64,000 nucleotides of DNA from Lentisphaeria bacterium (GTDB taxonomy: Bacteria; Verrucomicrobiota; Lentisphaeria; Victivallales; UBA1829). The stretch lies in the NCBI GenBank assembly GCA_017456805.1, contig JAFTIQ010000004.1, positions 62,001 to 126,000 on the forward strand, read 5' to 3'. The notes under the pieces are model-generated. The model saw nothing but the letters and a program-made list of their open reading frames with translations. It was not told the DNA's origin and searched no databases. A program made the translations under genes and the position numbers. Positions 44,118-53,645 of this stretch are shown here, piece after piece. How positions within the stretch are numbered: position 1 is the stretch's first letter; the number at the start of each line of letters is the position of its first letter.

Positions 44118-45287
44118 TCAGTTGAATGAGTGGATGAATTCGATTTGGAGAATCGGTTCCGGAAGATATTCCTTCATGGCAAGAGTCAGCTTCTCATGAA
44201 TTTCTTTATTGGTAAGTGTATAGCTGCGGGGGATCAGAAGGTGAAACGAAAAGACCGTTTGGTCATCATTTTTTCTCAGCCGGAAATCATGCACTTTGAA
44301 TTTCGGATCAAGCTCAGCCGTCTTATTTTCCAATCTGACCCGCCACTCTTTGACTTCGGGATCGCTGGGATTATAGGGATCACAATGCAGCAGCAGATGA
44401 ACCGGCATATTTTTTCCGATTTCCACCTCAGCAGCTTCCAGCATGTCGTGAACCTGAAGGATATCTTCTTTCAGATCCACCTCAGCATGAGCTGTTGCAA
44501 AATATTGATTCGGACCGTAGTTGTGCATAATGACATCATGGACTCCGCGGATTCCGCGGCATTGCAGAAGTTTTGTCCGCAATTCTTCCACAAGTTCGGC
44601 ACTGGGCGGTTCTCCAAGAAGCGGATTGCTCGTTTCCCGCAGAACTTTGACTCCGCTGAACAGAACCAGAAGTGCAACAACCGTTCCGGCACAGCCGTCA
44701 ACAGGAAATGTGGTGTATTCGGCGGCAACCGCAGCGGCAATCACAACACTTGTGCAGATGGTGTCGCTCAAACTGTCAACAGCCGCCGCTTTGATCGTAT
44801 CGGAATGGATCTTCTTTCCGATGTGCCGATAGAAGAAAAACAACCAGATTTTGAACAGAAGGGAACCGGCAATCAGCCAAATCAGGAGCTGATTCATTTT
44901 GATCTCATCCGGGGAGAAGATCTTCAGAATGGATTCTTTCAGAAAATCAAGCCCCACCGCAATGATGATGATTGAAACAATGACCCCGGCGACATATTCA
45001 ATTCTTCCGTGCCCGAACGGATGCCCGCTGTCAGCCGGTTTTGAGGATAATTTGAACCCGAAAACCGTCACAACTCCGCTTCCCGCATCTGAAAGATTGT
45101 TGACTGCATCTGCTGCGATCGCCACACTCCCGGAGAGGATTCCGACAGTGAGTTTCAATACAAACAGAAGAATATTTACGGCAATTCCCACATATCCGCT
45201 GAAAATGCCGTATGCGGCTCTGACATTCGGCTTCTCCGGCTGTTCATATCCGGGAACAAAAAGTTTGATCAGTAACTTGGTCAGCAT
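44118..45287 (-). CDS. Cation diffusion facilitator (metal exporter)
   Basis: A 389-residue CDF transporter with six membrane helices and a C-terminal cytosolic ferredoxin-like domain. Helix 2 has the metal site in AIAADAVNNLSDAGSG, followed by HPFGHGRIEY. The helix 5 site is in TIKAAAVDSLSDTI. Such proteins export Zn2+, Fe2+, Mn2+ or others in exchange for protons; the metal cannot be determined. The start at 45287 has GAGG 5 bases upstream. A longer frame to 45377 would begin upstream of the -10 box and is excluded. Confidence 0.9.
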   Translation of the reverse strand: MLTKLLIKLFVPGYEQPEKPNVRAAYGIFSGYVGIAVNILLFVLKLTVGILSGSVAIAADAVNNLSDAGSGVVTVFGFKLSSKPADSGHPFGHGRIEYVAGVIVSIIIIAVGLDFLKESILKIFSPDEIKMNQLLIWLIAGSLLFKIWLFFFYRHIGKKIHSDTIKAAAVDSLSDTICTSVVIAAAVAAEYTTFPVDGCAGTVVALLVLFSGVKVLRETSNPLLGEPPSAELVEELRTKLLQCRGIRGVHDVIMHNYGPNQYFATAHAEVDLKEDILQVHDMLEAAEVEIGKNMPVHLLLHCDPYNPSDPEVKEWRVRLENKTAELDPKFKVHDFRLRKNDDQTVFSFHLLIPRSYTLTNKEIHEKLTLAMKEYLPEPILQIEFIHSFN

Positions 45288-45307
45288 ATTTTCCTCAAAA
45301 CCCTTTT

Positions 45308-45334
45308 CCTGCGGAATCTGAAAAATACCGCAGG
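45308..45334 (-). promoter_or_regulatory. Hairpin in the CDF exporter leader
   Basis: CCTGCGG (45308-45314) pairs exactly with CCGCAGG (45328-45334) around a 13-base AT-rich loop, between the predicted transcript start and the ATG. No T-run follows. It might be an operator or RNA control element. Confidence 0.45.
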
Positions 45335-45365
45335 GAGTGTTTATTCTTTCTCGAAACAATCTGGA

Positions 45366-45394
45366 AATATACATCATTTCTGCTGTTTTTTCAA
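45366..45394 (-). promoter_or_regulatory. Promoter of the CDF exporter operon
   Basis: Minus strand TTGAAA (45394-45389), 17 bases, TATATT (45371-45366). Confidence 0.8.
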
Positions 45395-45449
45395 GCGCGG
45401 CTTAGAACCGATATTTCCAAAAACTTGCTTTTTTTTGTTGGGAATTTAT

Positions 45450-45478
45450 TTGAAATTGATGATTCCAGGAATTAGATT
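45450..45478 (+). promoter_or_regulatory. Promoter of the M20 peptidase gene
   Basis: TTGAAA at 45450-45455, 17 bases, TAGATT at 45473-45478. Confidence 0.65.
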
Positions 45479-45512
45479 ATTATTATCAGAATAAAGAAAG
45501 GAATATTCAAAA

Positions 45513-46823
45513 ATGAATCAGAAAGAAGCTTTATCAGCTGTTAAAAATACCGTGGAACAATATTCTCAGCAAATCCTTGAAGTCGGGGAGCATGTCTGGA
45601 AAAATCCGGAACCGGGATACCGGGAAGAAAAAACGTCAGCTTACCTTGCGGAAAAAATGGAATCTCTCGGGCTGTCCGTCAAACGGAATTTGGCTGTGAC
45701 CGGATTCCGTGCCGATATCGATACCGGAAAGCCGGGACCGACACTTGCAATTCTCGGAGAACTGGATTCTCTGATCCTGCCGAATCATCCCGAATGTGAT
45801 CCCCGGACCGGTGCGGTTCATGCTTGCGGGCATAATGCAAGCTGCGCCTCTCTTTACGGAACAGCAGTCAGTTTGCTGAAATCCGGTGTGCTGGAATCCA
45901 TGTGCGGGAAAATCGCGTTGATTGCAACTCCCGCAGAGGAAGGCATTGAAATGGATTACCGGAAATCTCTGATCCAGCAGGGAAAGATCGGCTCCATTGC
46001 AGGGAAATCCCAGCTGATCCGGGAAGGCGTGTTCGATGATGTGGATCTCTCCTATATGCACCATCTCAGTTCAAAATATGGATATAACGACCACAATGGA
46101 TGCGTCAACAAAAAAATTACCTTCCACGGAAAAAGCTGTCATGCCGCCCGACCTCATGATGGTGCAAATGCCCTGAATGCGGCAACGCTTGCCCTGAATG
46201 CAATCGCCATGCTCCGGGAATCTTACAGCTGCGATCCCTATATCAGAATCCACGGGATCATTACCAACGGCGGCGACACTGTGAACATTATTCCCGATGA
46301 AGTAACCATGGATTATATGCTTCGAGCCCCCTCTCTGGAGAAGATTCTGAACCTGAATGACCGGTTTGACCGTGCGGTTCTTTATGCTGCAAAGGCTGCT
46401 GAATGTGAAGCAACAGTGGAAACACTCAACGGTTATATGCCTTTGCTGGATGATCCGGATCTGGGAGAAATGCTCGGAAAAACCGCAGAAGAACTCTTCC
46501 CCGGAATCAAATATGATTACAATTCCATCTTTTATGCCAGCTGCACCGATATGGGAGATATCGCAACTGTGCTCCCCGCGGTTCACGGGTATACCCCCGG
46601 CTGCTGTGGAACAGGACACGGAACCGATTTCGGAATCGCTGATCCCAAAGCGGCATATCTTGACAGTTCTTTGCTCAGCGGATCTCTGGCGGTCAAGCTG
46701 CTCTTCGGTGATGCCGCACCAGCTGTGAAAATTGCGGCAAAGAAGAAAAATCTCCTTCCGATCCCGGAATATATCAAAATCATCGACAAAATCAACAAAA
46801 CATTGTCAAGCAAGGAGTTGTAA
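45513..46823 (+). CDS. M20 family amidohydrolase (AbgB-like)
   Basis: A 436-residue metallopeptidase of the M20D group. Metal-site segments include GELDSL near 88-93 and HACGHNA near 109-115, then ATPAEEG near 145-151, and HAARPHDGANALNAA in the lid/dimerisation domain. The AAGGAATA ribosome site precedes the ATG. These enzymes cleave amide bonds of N-acyl or aminobenzoyl-amino acids and dipeptides; AbgB-type proteins act on aminobenzoyl-glutamate. Followed by a phosphoesterase fusion starting one base after its stop. Confidence 0.88.
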   Translation: MNQKEALSAVKNTVEQYSQQILEVGEHVWKNPEPGYREEKTSAYLAEKMESLGLSVKRNLAVTGFRADIDTGKPGPTLAILGELDSLILPNHPECDPRTGAVHACGHNASCASLYGTAVSLLKSGVLESMCGKIALIATPAEEGIEMDYRKSLIQQGKIGSIAGKSQLIREGVFDDVDLSYMHHLSSKYGYNDHNGCVNKKITFHGKSCHAARPHDGANALNAATLALNAIAMLRESYSCDPYIRIHGIITNGGDTVNIIPDEVTMDYMLRAPSLEKILNLNDRFDRAVLYAAKAAECEATVETLNGYMPLLDDPDLGEMLGKTAEELFPGIKYDYNSIFYASCTDMGDIATVLPAVHGYTPGCCGTGHGTDFGIADPKAAYLDSSLLSGSLAVKLLFGDAAPAVKIAAKKKNLLPIPEYIKIIDKINKTLSSKEL

Positions 46824-46824
46824 T

Positions 46825-48291
46825 GTGAAAGCAGCGGTTATTGCAGACTTGCATTTGACGGATAATCCGGCATCTGTCAAGCTGTCTGTTCTGGATTGGG
46901 CATTGGAAAGAATCGCTGATCTGAAGGTGGACTGCCTGATCGGGATCGGCGATTTGACTGCCACTGGGACCGCCGTACAGACAAATTATCTGATGTCGCG
47001 GATCCGGAAATGCGGGATACCGTTCTTTGCTGTTCCGGGGAATGCTGAGCTCCGAAGCCGGGAGCAGGGGGAAGCCGCTCAAACGCTTCCGCCGCCGGAA
47101 GATTTTCCAGTGCTGCTCATCGATTCTTCCCGGGATTGTCCGGCAGAAAACGATCTGTATCGTCTGGCAGAACTTCCGGAGAATGCCCGAAAACTGCTTG
47201 CAACACATTGTCCGCCGCAATATTGGAAAAACGGAAAAGAGATTTTTGAATCAGCCTGCCGGAGAAATGCTGTGTCCCGTGTGATCGCCGGACATCTTCA
47301 TGATGACCGCCCCGGATGTATGCGCGGTCTGGATCCGGATAAGGCTTCCGGCGGCCCACCGATGTTCTCTGTCGTTGAGCAAAAAAACGATGGCTCCTGG
47401 CTGAAACTGGATCATGTCATGCCCGGGGTCGATCCCGGTGACTGGACCAAAGAGGAAAAGTCAATGTTTCTGGATTTCCTTGGTGTGGCTGCCCTCCGGG
47501 AACCGATCGAAACGCTGGAAGCTGCTGCCCGGCTGAATATTCCGGTCGTGGAGCTTCGTTTCGGATATCCTCTGGATTATACCGATGACATGGATTCCGC
47601 ACTGAAAATATGGCGTTCCAATGGAGGAAAAATCCTCTCAGTTCATCTTCCGGAGGTGAAACCGGATGATACAGAGGCTCTTGATATGGTCACAAAATCG
47701 GCTGAATTTTCTTTGCGTGCCGGATGCGACCGTGTTACGATCCATGTGCCCCGGATTACTGCCTCGGAATATCCTGGCCGGAAAGATGAAATCGTAAAAC
47801 TGTATCTCAAGCTTCTGGAACCACTTCTGAATCAGAAGATAGAGATCGGAATAGAAAATCTTCATACAAGCAAAGGGAAAACTGCTGATGAAGAGCGGAA
47901 TTTCGGTTGTACTCCGTTAGAATGCCGGGATTTTATTACAGCATTGAGAACAGCTTCCGGATCGGATTTATTCGGATTGCATTTGGATCTCGGACATGCC
48001 AGAAACAATGCCCCGTTTTCCGCGGTTTGGAACGTCAGCGATTATTTCAATGTGCCGGGTCTGCCGATCAATGGTTATCATATTCATCAGGTGAAAGTGT
48101 TGGAAGACGGTACAATGCAGAATCATGCTCCAATGACTGATTTTTATGGAAAATTGATTTCCATGAGCAGCTTTTTTCTTGCGTATAGACAGAGAGTACT
48201 TTCTCCCGGGATTCCTATGATTCTGGAAATCAATCTTCCGGGGGGCGGGATCCTTTCCTGGAAAAAATTCTCCTCTGAAATGTCCTGTTAG
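46825..48291 (+). CDS. Calcineurin-like phosphoesterase fused to a xylose-isomerase-like TIM barrel
   Basis: A 488-residue two-domain protein. Residues 1 to about 195 are a metallophosphoesterase: VIADLHLTD (Asp/His), GIGDL, PGNAE (normally GNHE, so the His is Ala here) and AGHLHDD. Residues about 215-488 match the AP endonuclease 2 / xylose isomerase-like barrel with IEIGIENLHT, LHLDLGHARNN, YHIHQVK and LEINLPG carrying the metal Glu, Asp and His residues. The GTG start at 46825 has AAGGAG 7 bases upstream. The substrate is unknown; the fusion suggests two steps on one sugar phosphate or related compound. Confidence 0.8.
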   Translation: MKAAVIADLHLTDNPASVKLSVLDWALERIADLKVDCLIGIGDLTATGTAVQTNYLMSRIRKCGIPFFAVPGNAELRSREQGEAAQTLPPPEDFPVLLIDSSRDCPAENDLYRLAELPENARKLLATHCPPQYWKNGKEIFESACRRNAVSRVIAGHLHDDRPGCMRGLDPDKASGGPPMFSVVEQKNDGSWLKLDHVMPGVDPGDWTKEEKSMFLDFLGVAALREPIETLEAAARLNIPVVELRFGYPLDYTDDMDSALKIWRSNGGKILSVHLPEVKPDDTEALDMVTKSAEFSLRAGCDRVTIHVPRITASEYPGRKDEIVKLYLKLLEPLLNQKIEIGIENLHTSKGKTADEERNFGCTPLECRDFITALRTASGSDLFGLHLDLGHARNNAPFSAVWNVSDYFNVPGLPINGYHIHQVKVLEDGTMQNHAPMTDFYGKLISMSSFFLAYRQRVLSPGIPMILEINLPGGGILSWKKFSSEMSC

Positions 48292-48303
48292 AGTTTCAGT
48301 AAT

Positions 48304-48332
48304 TTGAAAAAACAAGGAAGCTCGTGTATATT
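48304..48332 (+). promoter_or_regulatory. Promoter of the HAD phosphatase gene
   Basis: TTGAAA at 48304-48309, 17 bases, TATATT at 48327-48332 preceded by GTG. Confidence 0.8.
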
Positions 48333-48372
48333 ACCTGATCAGGCAGTAATGAACGGAAGAGAAAGGTGGTTT

Positions 48373-49020
48373 ATGCTGAAACTGGTTGCATTTGATTTTG
48401 ATGGCACGCTGGCTGACAGCGTGGATTTTTGTCTGGCTGTTTATCTCTCTGTCTTTCAGAAATTTATGGGGGAGAAAGCTCCGGACCGGGAACAGATCTA
48501 TCAAACGTTCGGCATGAATGAGCCCGGAGTGATCCGGCATTTTCTCGGAGATGCAAGCCCCGAAGCAGAACAGGAATTCTACCGGCTGCACCGTCAGCTC
48601 CATGCAGAAATGTGCCCCGAACCTTATCCCGGAATCCTTCCGTTCCTGGATTTTCTGAAAGAAAAAGGAATTCAGTTGACGATCCTGACCGGAAGAGCAG
48701 AAACAACATGTCAGATCTCTATGGAATGTCTCAATATGGGACACTATTTTTCCAGATATCAGTACGGTTCTCCTGTAAAAAATGACAAGTGTGCACAGTT
48801 GTTGAAACTGATGGAAGAAACCGGGCTTACCCGGGATGAAATCGTTTATGTCGGGGATGCTGTATCTGATGCGGAGGCATGCAAAGCCGCGAACGTGACT
48901 TGTCTTTCCGCTGCGTGGGCAAAAACTGCCCGGATCGGAGAGTTGGAACGGATTAATTCCGGTTTGATATTCCGCTCTGTGGAAGAAATGCAGAATTATA
49001 TTTCAGAACATTTGCTTTGA
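48373..49020 (+). CDS. HAD-superfamily phosphatase (phosphoglycolate phosphatase-like)
   Basis: A 215-residue HAD hydrolase. Motif I is FDFDGTLADS with nucleophile D9, motif II is ILTGRAE near 99-105, and motif III/IV is VYVGDAVSDAEAC near 157-169. The helical cap between motifs I and II resembles phosphoglycolate phosphatase or beta-phosphoglucomutase. Substrate not determined. The ATG at 48373 follows AAAGGTGG; the upstream in-frame extension overlaps the promoter. Confidence 0.85.
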   Translation: MLKLVAFDFDGTLADSVDFCLAVYLSVFQKFMGEKAPDREQIYQTFGMNEPGVIRHFLGDASPEAEQEFYRLHRQLHAEMCPEPYPGILPFLDFLKEKGIQLTILTGRAETTCQISMECLNMGHYFSRYQYGSPVKNDKCAQLLKLMEETGLTRDEIVYVGDAVSDAEACKAANVTCLSAAWAKTARIGELERINSGLIFRSVEEMQNYISEHLL

Positions 49021-49044
49021 GTCTTGAAATTATCTCTTTTGAGC

Positions 49045-49074
49045 AAAAAAAAGAGGGAGCCCCACAACTCCCTC
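49045..49074 (-). terminator. Terminator of the SIMPL-domain gene
   Basis: GAGGGAG (49053-49059) and CTCCCTC (49068-49074) form a 7-bp stem; on the minus strand it is followed by eight T. It ends the minus-strand gene and may also stop the HAD transcript. Confidence 0.85.
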
Positions 49075-49087
49075 TGAGAAACCGATA

Positions 49088-49822
49088 TTACTCAACCTTG
49101 AATTCCAGTGTAACGACTGCTTTCACTTCCTTCATGATTGTTGTTTTATCATATTCACCATAGCTGCTGATATCGCTGGAGGCAGGAGCGGTGATTTGGA
49201 ACACTCCCTGAGAAGCATCGATAAGATCCCCGACTCTTCCTTTTGAGTTGGAGGCCAGAACGTTTGCCCGGGCTGTTGCGTTGATGGTTGCTTCTTTCAG
49301 CAGTTCCATTTTATATTTGTCAAGATCCAGAATGACGTAGGAGGGACTGAAAGAAGTGAATCCGAATCCTTCTTTGATCAAAGAGGTTGATTCTCTGCTG
49401 AGCCGTTCAACGACATGAACCTTTGAAGAGGCAACCTTGAACGTCTGGGAAATACTGTAATGGGAAAATTCCTGAGATCTGTTTCCCTGAGCATCAGTAA
49501 TCGTTTTGAAAACAGCTTCGGAATAAATTCTTCCGAAAGAGATTTCTTCGATTTTGAGTCCGGATTTGATGAGGTAGATTTTTACTTTGTTCTGAACATT
49601 TTCCAGTTTTTTGAGAGCTGTCGCCTGATTTTTGTCGGTAACAGAGAAATTGCCGCTCCAATGGGCAAAATCAGACTCCACTAACCGCATGGCAGATCCT
49701 TTTACACGGATACTGTTATTTTTAGAAACTTTAACAGCCGCCTGTCCGATGATGTAGGCGGAAAGAGCCAGCCCGAATGCCAGGGTCGCACCGAGTAAAA
49801 ACATAGCACATTTGTTTTGCAT
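49088..49822 (-). CDS. SIMPL-domain (DUF541) membrane-anchored periplasmic protein
   Basis: A 244-residue protein with an N-terminal membrane helix (about 6-26) and a SIMPL/DUF541 domain: SIRVKGSAMRLVESDFAHWSG (the usual VxGxG opening), alternating ALKKLENVQNKV helix and SYVILDLDKYKMELLKEAT segment. Related proteins (YggE, BP26) are periplasmic and linked to stress or interaction with kinases; no catalytic site is known. The start at 49822 is preferred because the 49882 ATG lies at the transcript start; a start at 49843 is also possible. Confidence 0.78.
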   Translation of the reverse strand: MQNKCAMFLLGATLAFGLALSAYIIGQAAVKVSKNNSIRVKGSAMRLVESDFAHWSGNFSVTDKNQATALKKLENVQNKVKIYLIKSGLKIEEISFGRIYSEAVFKTITDAQGNRSQEFSHYSISQTFKVASSKVHVVERLSRESTSLIKEGFGFTSFSPSYVILDLDKYKMELLKEATINATARANVLASNSKGRVGDLIDASQGVFQITAPASSDISSYGEYDKTTIMKEVKAVVTLEFKVE

Positions 49823-49882
49823 AATGATTTTTTTTCCTTTCATTTTTTTTGATGATTTTAAAGATTTTTTTGTGGGGGTCAT

Positions 49883-49910
49883 ACTATAAATGCAAAGAGA
49901 AAAAAATCAA
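49883..49910 (-). promoter_or_regulatory. Promoter of the SIMPL-domain gene
   Basis: Minus strand TTGATT (49910-49905), 16 bases, TATAGT (49888-49883). Confidence 0.5.
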
Positions 49911-49939
49911 GATAAAAACTCTTTTTTTTTCTAAAAAAT

Positions 49940-49968
49940 TTGAAGTATTGTCAAGGTGGGTGTATATT
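49940..49968 (+). promoter_or_regulatory. Promoter of the metK operon
   Basis: TTGAAG at 49940-49945, 17 bases, TATATT at 49963-49968 preceded by GTG. The leader is only about 45 bases, too short for a SAM riboswitch. Confidence 0.75.
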
Positions 49969-50019
49969 ATATAAATAGGATAAGGGAAAATCATTGAAAA
50001 AGAATGGAGAATAAGAAAA

Positions 50020-51213
50020 ATGAGCAAAATTCGCGCAGAACACATTTTTACCTCGGAATCCGTTTCTGAGGGGCATCCTGATAAAGTGTCTGATCAGATT
50101 TCAGATGCAATTCTTGATGCCTGTCTGGAACAGGATCCTGAAAGCCGTGTCGCCTGTGAAACTCTTTGTACGACCGACCTGGTAGTCCTTTCCGGAGAAA
50201 TCACCACAAAAGCCAAAGTCGATTGGGAAGGAATTGCCAGAAATGTGATCCGTGAAATCGGTTACAATTCCGATGATCTCGGGTTCTGTGCAGACAGCTG
50301 TGATGTGAAAGTTTATATCCATAAACAGTCCCCGGATATTTCTCAAGGGGTCACTGTCGGGGAAGGGCTTCATAAAGAACAGGGTGCCGGCGACCAGGGA
50401 ATGATGTTCGGATATGCCTGCAATGAAACAGAATCCTATATGCCCGCAACGATTCATTATGCCCACCGGATCGTGGAAGAATTGGCGCGGCTCCGGAAAG
50501 CTGATCCCAAAACCTATTATTTTCTCCGCCCTGACTCCAAATCTCAGGTTTCCATGCTTTACAAAGATGGAAAGCCGGTTTGCGTGAAAGCAATCGTTGT
50601 ATCTCATCAGCATACCCCTGACATGGAACGGGAACAGCTGGAAGCTCTGGTTAAAGATGTGGTGAAAAAAGTCATTCCCGCTCAGTTCCTGAACTGCGGA
50701 ATTGAATGGCACATCAACCCCACCGGACGCTTCGTTCTCGGCGGACCTGCCGGAGATACCGGTTTGACCGGACGGAAAATCATTGTGGATACCTATGGCG
50801 GAGTCGGTTCTCACGGCGGCGGTGCATTCTCCGGAAAAGACCCCTCCAAAGTGGACCGTTCTGCGGCTTATATGTGCCGTTATATTGCAAAAAATATCGT
50901 CGCTGCCGGGTTGGCTGAAAAATGCGAAGTCCAGGTCGCTTACGCGATCGGGGTCGCTCAGCCCGTTTCTGTCAACGTGGATACTTACGGAACCGGAAAG
51001 CTTGCAGCAGAGGCTTATGAAGCGATCGTCCGCAAAGTCTTTGATCTGACTCCTGCCGGAATTTTGGAAACCCTTCAGCTGAAGCATCCCGGAAAAGGAA
51101 ACTGGAGCTATCGGAAATATTGCACATACGGTCATTTCGGAAGAACCGGTGTGCCCTGGGAAGAACTTGATAAAGTGGAACTTCTCCGGAAAGAGGCTGA
51201 ACAGTACAAATGA
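50020..51213 (+). CDS. metK: S-adenosylmethionine synthetase
   Basis: A 397-residue Met[22 protein letters not shown] opens it with the ATP-site His, [12 protein letters not shown] near 125-136 and [18 protein letters not shown] near 267-284 are the two PROSITE-type signatures. It makes SAM from methionine and ATP. It overlaps the next gene by 4 bases and heads an activated methyl cycle operon. Confidence 0.97.
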   Translation: MSKIRAEHIFTSESVSEGHPDKVSDQISDAILDACLEQDPESRVACETLCTTDLVVLSGEITTKAKVDWEGIARNVIREIGYNSDDLGFCADSCDVKVYIHKQSPDISQGVTVGEGLHKEQGAGDQGMMFGYACNETESYMPATIHYAHRIVEELARLRKADPKTYYFLRPDSKSQVSMLYKDGKPVCVKAIVVSHQHTPDMEREQLEALVKDVVKKVIPAQFLNCGIEWHINPTGRFVLGGPAGDTGLTGRKIIVDTYGGVGSHGGGAFSGKDPSKVDRSAAYMCRYIAKNIVAAGLAEKCEVQVAYAIGVAQPVSVNVDTYGTGKLAAEAYEAIVRKVFDLTPAGILETLQLKHPGKGNWSYRKYCTYGHFGRTGVPWEELDKVELLRKEAEQYK

Positions 51214-52199
51214 GTCGAACACCCACAGTTCTCGGTTTCGGAACCGCAATTCTGGATTTGCTGGTTCGTGTGGATGATTCTTTCATAACAGAACATTCCG
51301 GCGGTGGAAAAGGCGGCATGATCCTTGTGGATGAGGCTGCCTGCAGCAACATGCTTTCTCTTTTGCCGGAATGTAAAGTCGCCCCCGGCGGATCTGCCGG
51401 AAACACCCTTGCCGGTTTGCTCCGGCTCGGAATCGGCGGCCGTATGCTGGGAAAAGTCGGCAGAGACGAACAGGGCGATCTTTACAGGGACCGTTTCGCC
51501 AAGCTGGGCGGGGATATTTCTTCCTTCAAATTTTCTGAAACGACCCGCACCGGTTGCTGTATTTGTCTTGTGACGCCGGATTCTGAACGGACCATGAGAA
51601 CGTATCTCGGAGCTGCATCTGAAATGACAGAGGCGGATTTCCGGCCGGAGGATCTTGAAGGTGTGGATCTGATCCATTTGGAAGGATATCAATTGTACAG
51701 TCCGGGCATGTTTGAACGGCTGCTTTCCGAAGCAAAAAAACGGAATATCCCTGTCAGTTTTGATTTCTCTTCCTATGAGATCGTGAAGACTTTCCGGGAT
51801 CGCATTGCAGATTTGCTCAACGATGTTTCCATCATCTTTGCCAATGAAGAAGAAGCTGCGGAATTTGTCGGAAGAGATAAATTTACACCGGAATACGCTC
51901 TTGATGTCCTTTCCGGTTATTGCAATACCGCCGTTGTGAAACTTGGAAAAAAAGGTGCATTGCTCCGCCGGAACGGCGAGACTGTGTTTGTCAATGCAGA
52001 ACTTGTCAATGCTGTTGATACCACCGGGGCAGGGGACTTGTGGCAGGCTGGGTTCCTTTATGGATATCTGACCGGAAGATCTCTTGAGACCTGCGGAAAA
52101 CTCGGAGCTGCTCTCGGTGCAGAAGTCGTCAGTGTGCTCGGCGGATCTGTTCCTGAAGAGGGCTGGCAGCGGATTATTCAGAAATTTAACTTGAAATAA
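51210..52199 (+). CDS. PfkB family kinase, probable adenosine kinase
   Basis: A 329-residue ribokinase-fold sugar/nucleoside kinase. The [15 protein letters not shown] substrate segment is near 57-71, and the catalytic [13 protein letters not shown] with the base Asp is near 271-283. Its position between metK and ahcY strongly suggests adenosine kinase, which removes the adenosine made by AhcY and pulls that reversible reaction forward. By sequence alone it is a general PfkB kinase. Overlaps metK (ATGA). Confidence 0.85.
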   Translation: MSRTPTVLGFGTAILDLLVRVDDSFITEHSGGGKGGMILVDEAACSNMLSLLPECKVAPGGSAGNTLAGLLRLGIGGRMLGKVGRDEQGDLYRDRFAKLGGDISSFKFSETTRTGCCICLVTPDSERTMRTYLGAASEMTEADFRPEDLEGVDLIHLEGYQLYSPGMFERLLSEAKKRNIPVSFDFSSYEIVKTFRDRIADLLNDVSIIFANEEEAAEFVGRDKFTPEYALDVLSGYCNTAVVKLGKKGALLRRNGETVFVNAELVNAVDTTGAGDLWQAGFLYGYLTGRSLETCGKLGAALGAEVVSVLGGSVPEEGWQRIIQKFNLK

Positions 52200-52211
52200 A
52201 GGATATGGAAC

Positions 52212-53633
52212 ATGGCGAAAAAGAAATTTGAAGATTACAAGATCCGTGATATCGGTCTTGCAGATTTTGGCAGAAAAGAACTTGATATTGCAGAAAAAGA
52301 AATGCCCGGATTGATGGCTGTCCGCGAACAGTACGGCAAGAAAAAACCGCTGAAGGGCGTCAAGATCATGGGTTCTCTGCACATGACGATTCAGACTGCC
52401 GCTTTGATTGAAACTCTTGCGGCTCTCGGCGCAGATGTACGCTGGGCATCCTGCAATATTTTTTCTACTCAGGATCATGCCGCAGCCGCAATCGCAAAAG
52501 ATGGAATTCCTGTTTTTGCATGGAAAGGCGAAACACTGGAAGAATATTGGGATTGCACCTATCGCGCAATGACTTGGCCCGATGGTTCCGGTCCGGATCA
52601 GATCGTGGATGACGGCGGTGATGCAACTCTTTTGATCCATTGGGGTGTGCGCGGGGAAGATGATCCCAAGTTCCTGAGCCGCAAACCCGGCTCCGAAGAA
52701 GAAAAGGTGATCCTGAATCTCCTGAAAAAAGTCCGCAAGGAAGATCCGAAACACTGGCATAAAGTCGCAAAGAAGATCCGCGGCGTCTCCGAAGAAACAA
52801 CAACAGGTGTTCACCGCTTGATTCAGATGGAAGAAAAAGGCGAACTTCTCTTCCCCGCAATCAACGTTAACGACTCTGTGACAAAATCCAAATTTGACAA
52901 TATTTACGGCTGCCGTCACTCTCTGACTGACGGGATCAAGCGCGCTCTTGATGTGATGCTTGCCGGAAAAGAAGCTGTTGTCTGCGGATTCGGTGATGTG
53001 GGCAAAGGCTGTGCTGAAGCTCTTGCCAATGAACATGCCCGTGTGACGGTGACCGAAATCGACCCGATTTGTGCGCTTCAGGCTTGCATGGCAGGCTACA
53101 AAGTCGCTCCCGTGGAAGATTGCCTGAAAACAGCAGATCTCTATGTTACCTGCACCGGGAACTGTCATATCATTACTGCCGAACACATGGCTAAGATGAA
53201 AGATCAGGCAATCGTCTGCAATATCGGACACTTTGATAATGAGATCGAAGTTGCCAAACTGAAAGCGGTCAAAGGGATCAAGGTCCTTGAGATCAAAGGA
53301 AGCGAATGTCCTGTTCACCGCTATACTTTCCCGGATGGACACAGCATTTATCTGCTGGCGGAAGGCCGCCTGGTCAACCTCGGCTGCGCAACCGGGCATC
53401 CGAACTTTGTGATGAGCTGTTCTTTCTCCAATCAGACCCTTGCTCAGATCAAGATTGCAAAGGAAAAACTGAAAACCGCTGTTTACACTCTGCCCAAAGA
53501 ACTGGATGAAGAAGTGGCACGTCTCCACTTGAGTAAACTCGGCGCAAAACTGACCACTCTCTCTCAGGAACAGGCTGATTACATCGGCGTTCCGAAAGAC
53601 GGTCCGTTCAAACCTGATACTTACAGATATTAA
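52212..53633 (+). CDS. ahcY: S-adenosylhomocysteine hydrolase
   Basis: A 473-residue NAD-dependent hydrolase. [15 protein letters not shown] near 53-67, the [10 protein letters not shown] site, [18 protein letters not shown] (substrate Lys/Asp/His region), and the NAD-binding [16 protein letters not shown] near 256-271 are all present. The long insert is typical of the bacterial type. It splits S-adenosylhomocysteine to adenosine and homocysteine, completing the methyl cycle with the two genes upstream. Confidence 0.97.
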   Translation: MAKKKFEDYKIRDIGLADFGRKELDIAEKEMPGLMAVREQYGKKKPLKGVKIMGSLHMTIQTAALIETLAALGADVRWASCNIFSTQDHAAAAIAKDGIPVFAWKGETLEEYWDCTYRAMTWPDGSGPDQIVDDGGDATLLIHWGVRGEDDPKFLSRKPGSEEEKVILNLLKKVRKEDPKHWHKVAKKIRGVSEETTTGVHRLIQMEEKGELLFPAINVNDSVTKSKFDNIYGCRHSLTDGIKRALDVMLAGKEAVVCGFGDVGKGCAEALANEHARVTVTEIDPICALQACMAGYKVAPVEDCLKTADLYVTCTGNCHIITAEHMAKMKDQAIVCNIGHFDNEIEVAKLKAVKGIKVLEIKGSECPVHRYTFPDGHSIYLLAEGRLVNLGCATGHPNFVMSCSFSNQTLAQIKIAKEKLKTAVYTLPKELDEEVARLHLSKLGAKLTTLSQEQADYIGVPKDGPFKPDTYRY

Positions 53634-53645
53634 GGAATCGTTCAA

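Noticed and set aside
49969..50019. SAM riboswitch upstream of metK
   Set aside because: The predicted leader is about 45 bases, too short for any SAM riboswitch class, and no terminator or anti-terminator pair is seen.
51132..53645. An 837-residue open frame on the minus strand
   Set aside because: It runs antisense through the end of metK and all of the kinase and ahcY genes, whose motifs are unmistakable. Its own translation is rich in His, Phe and Ser with no domain, a codon-bias shadow.
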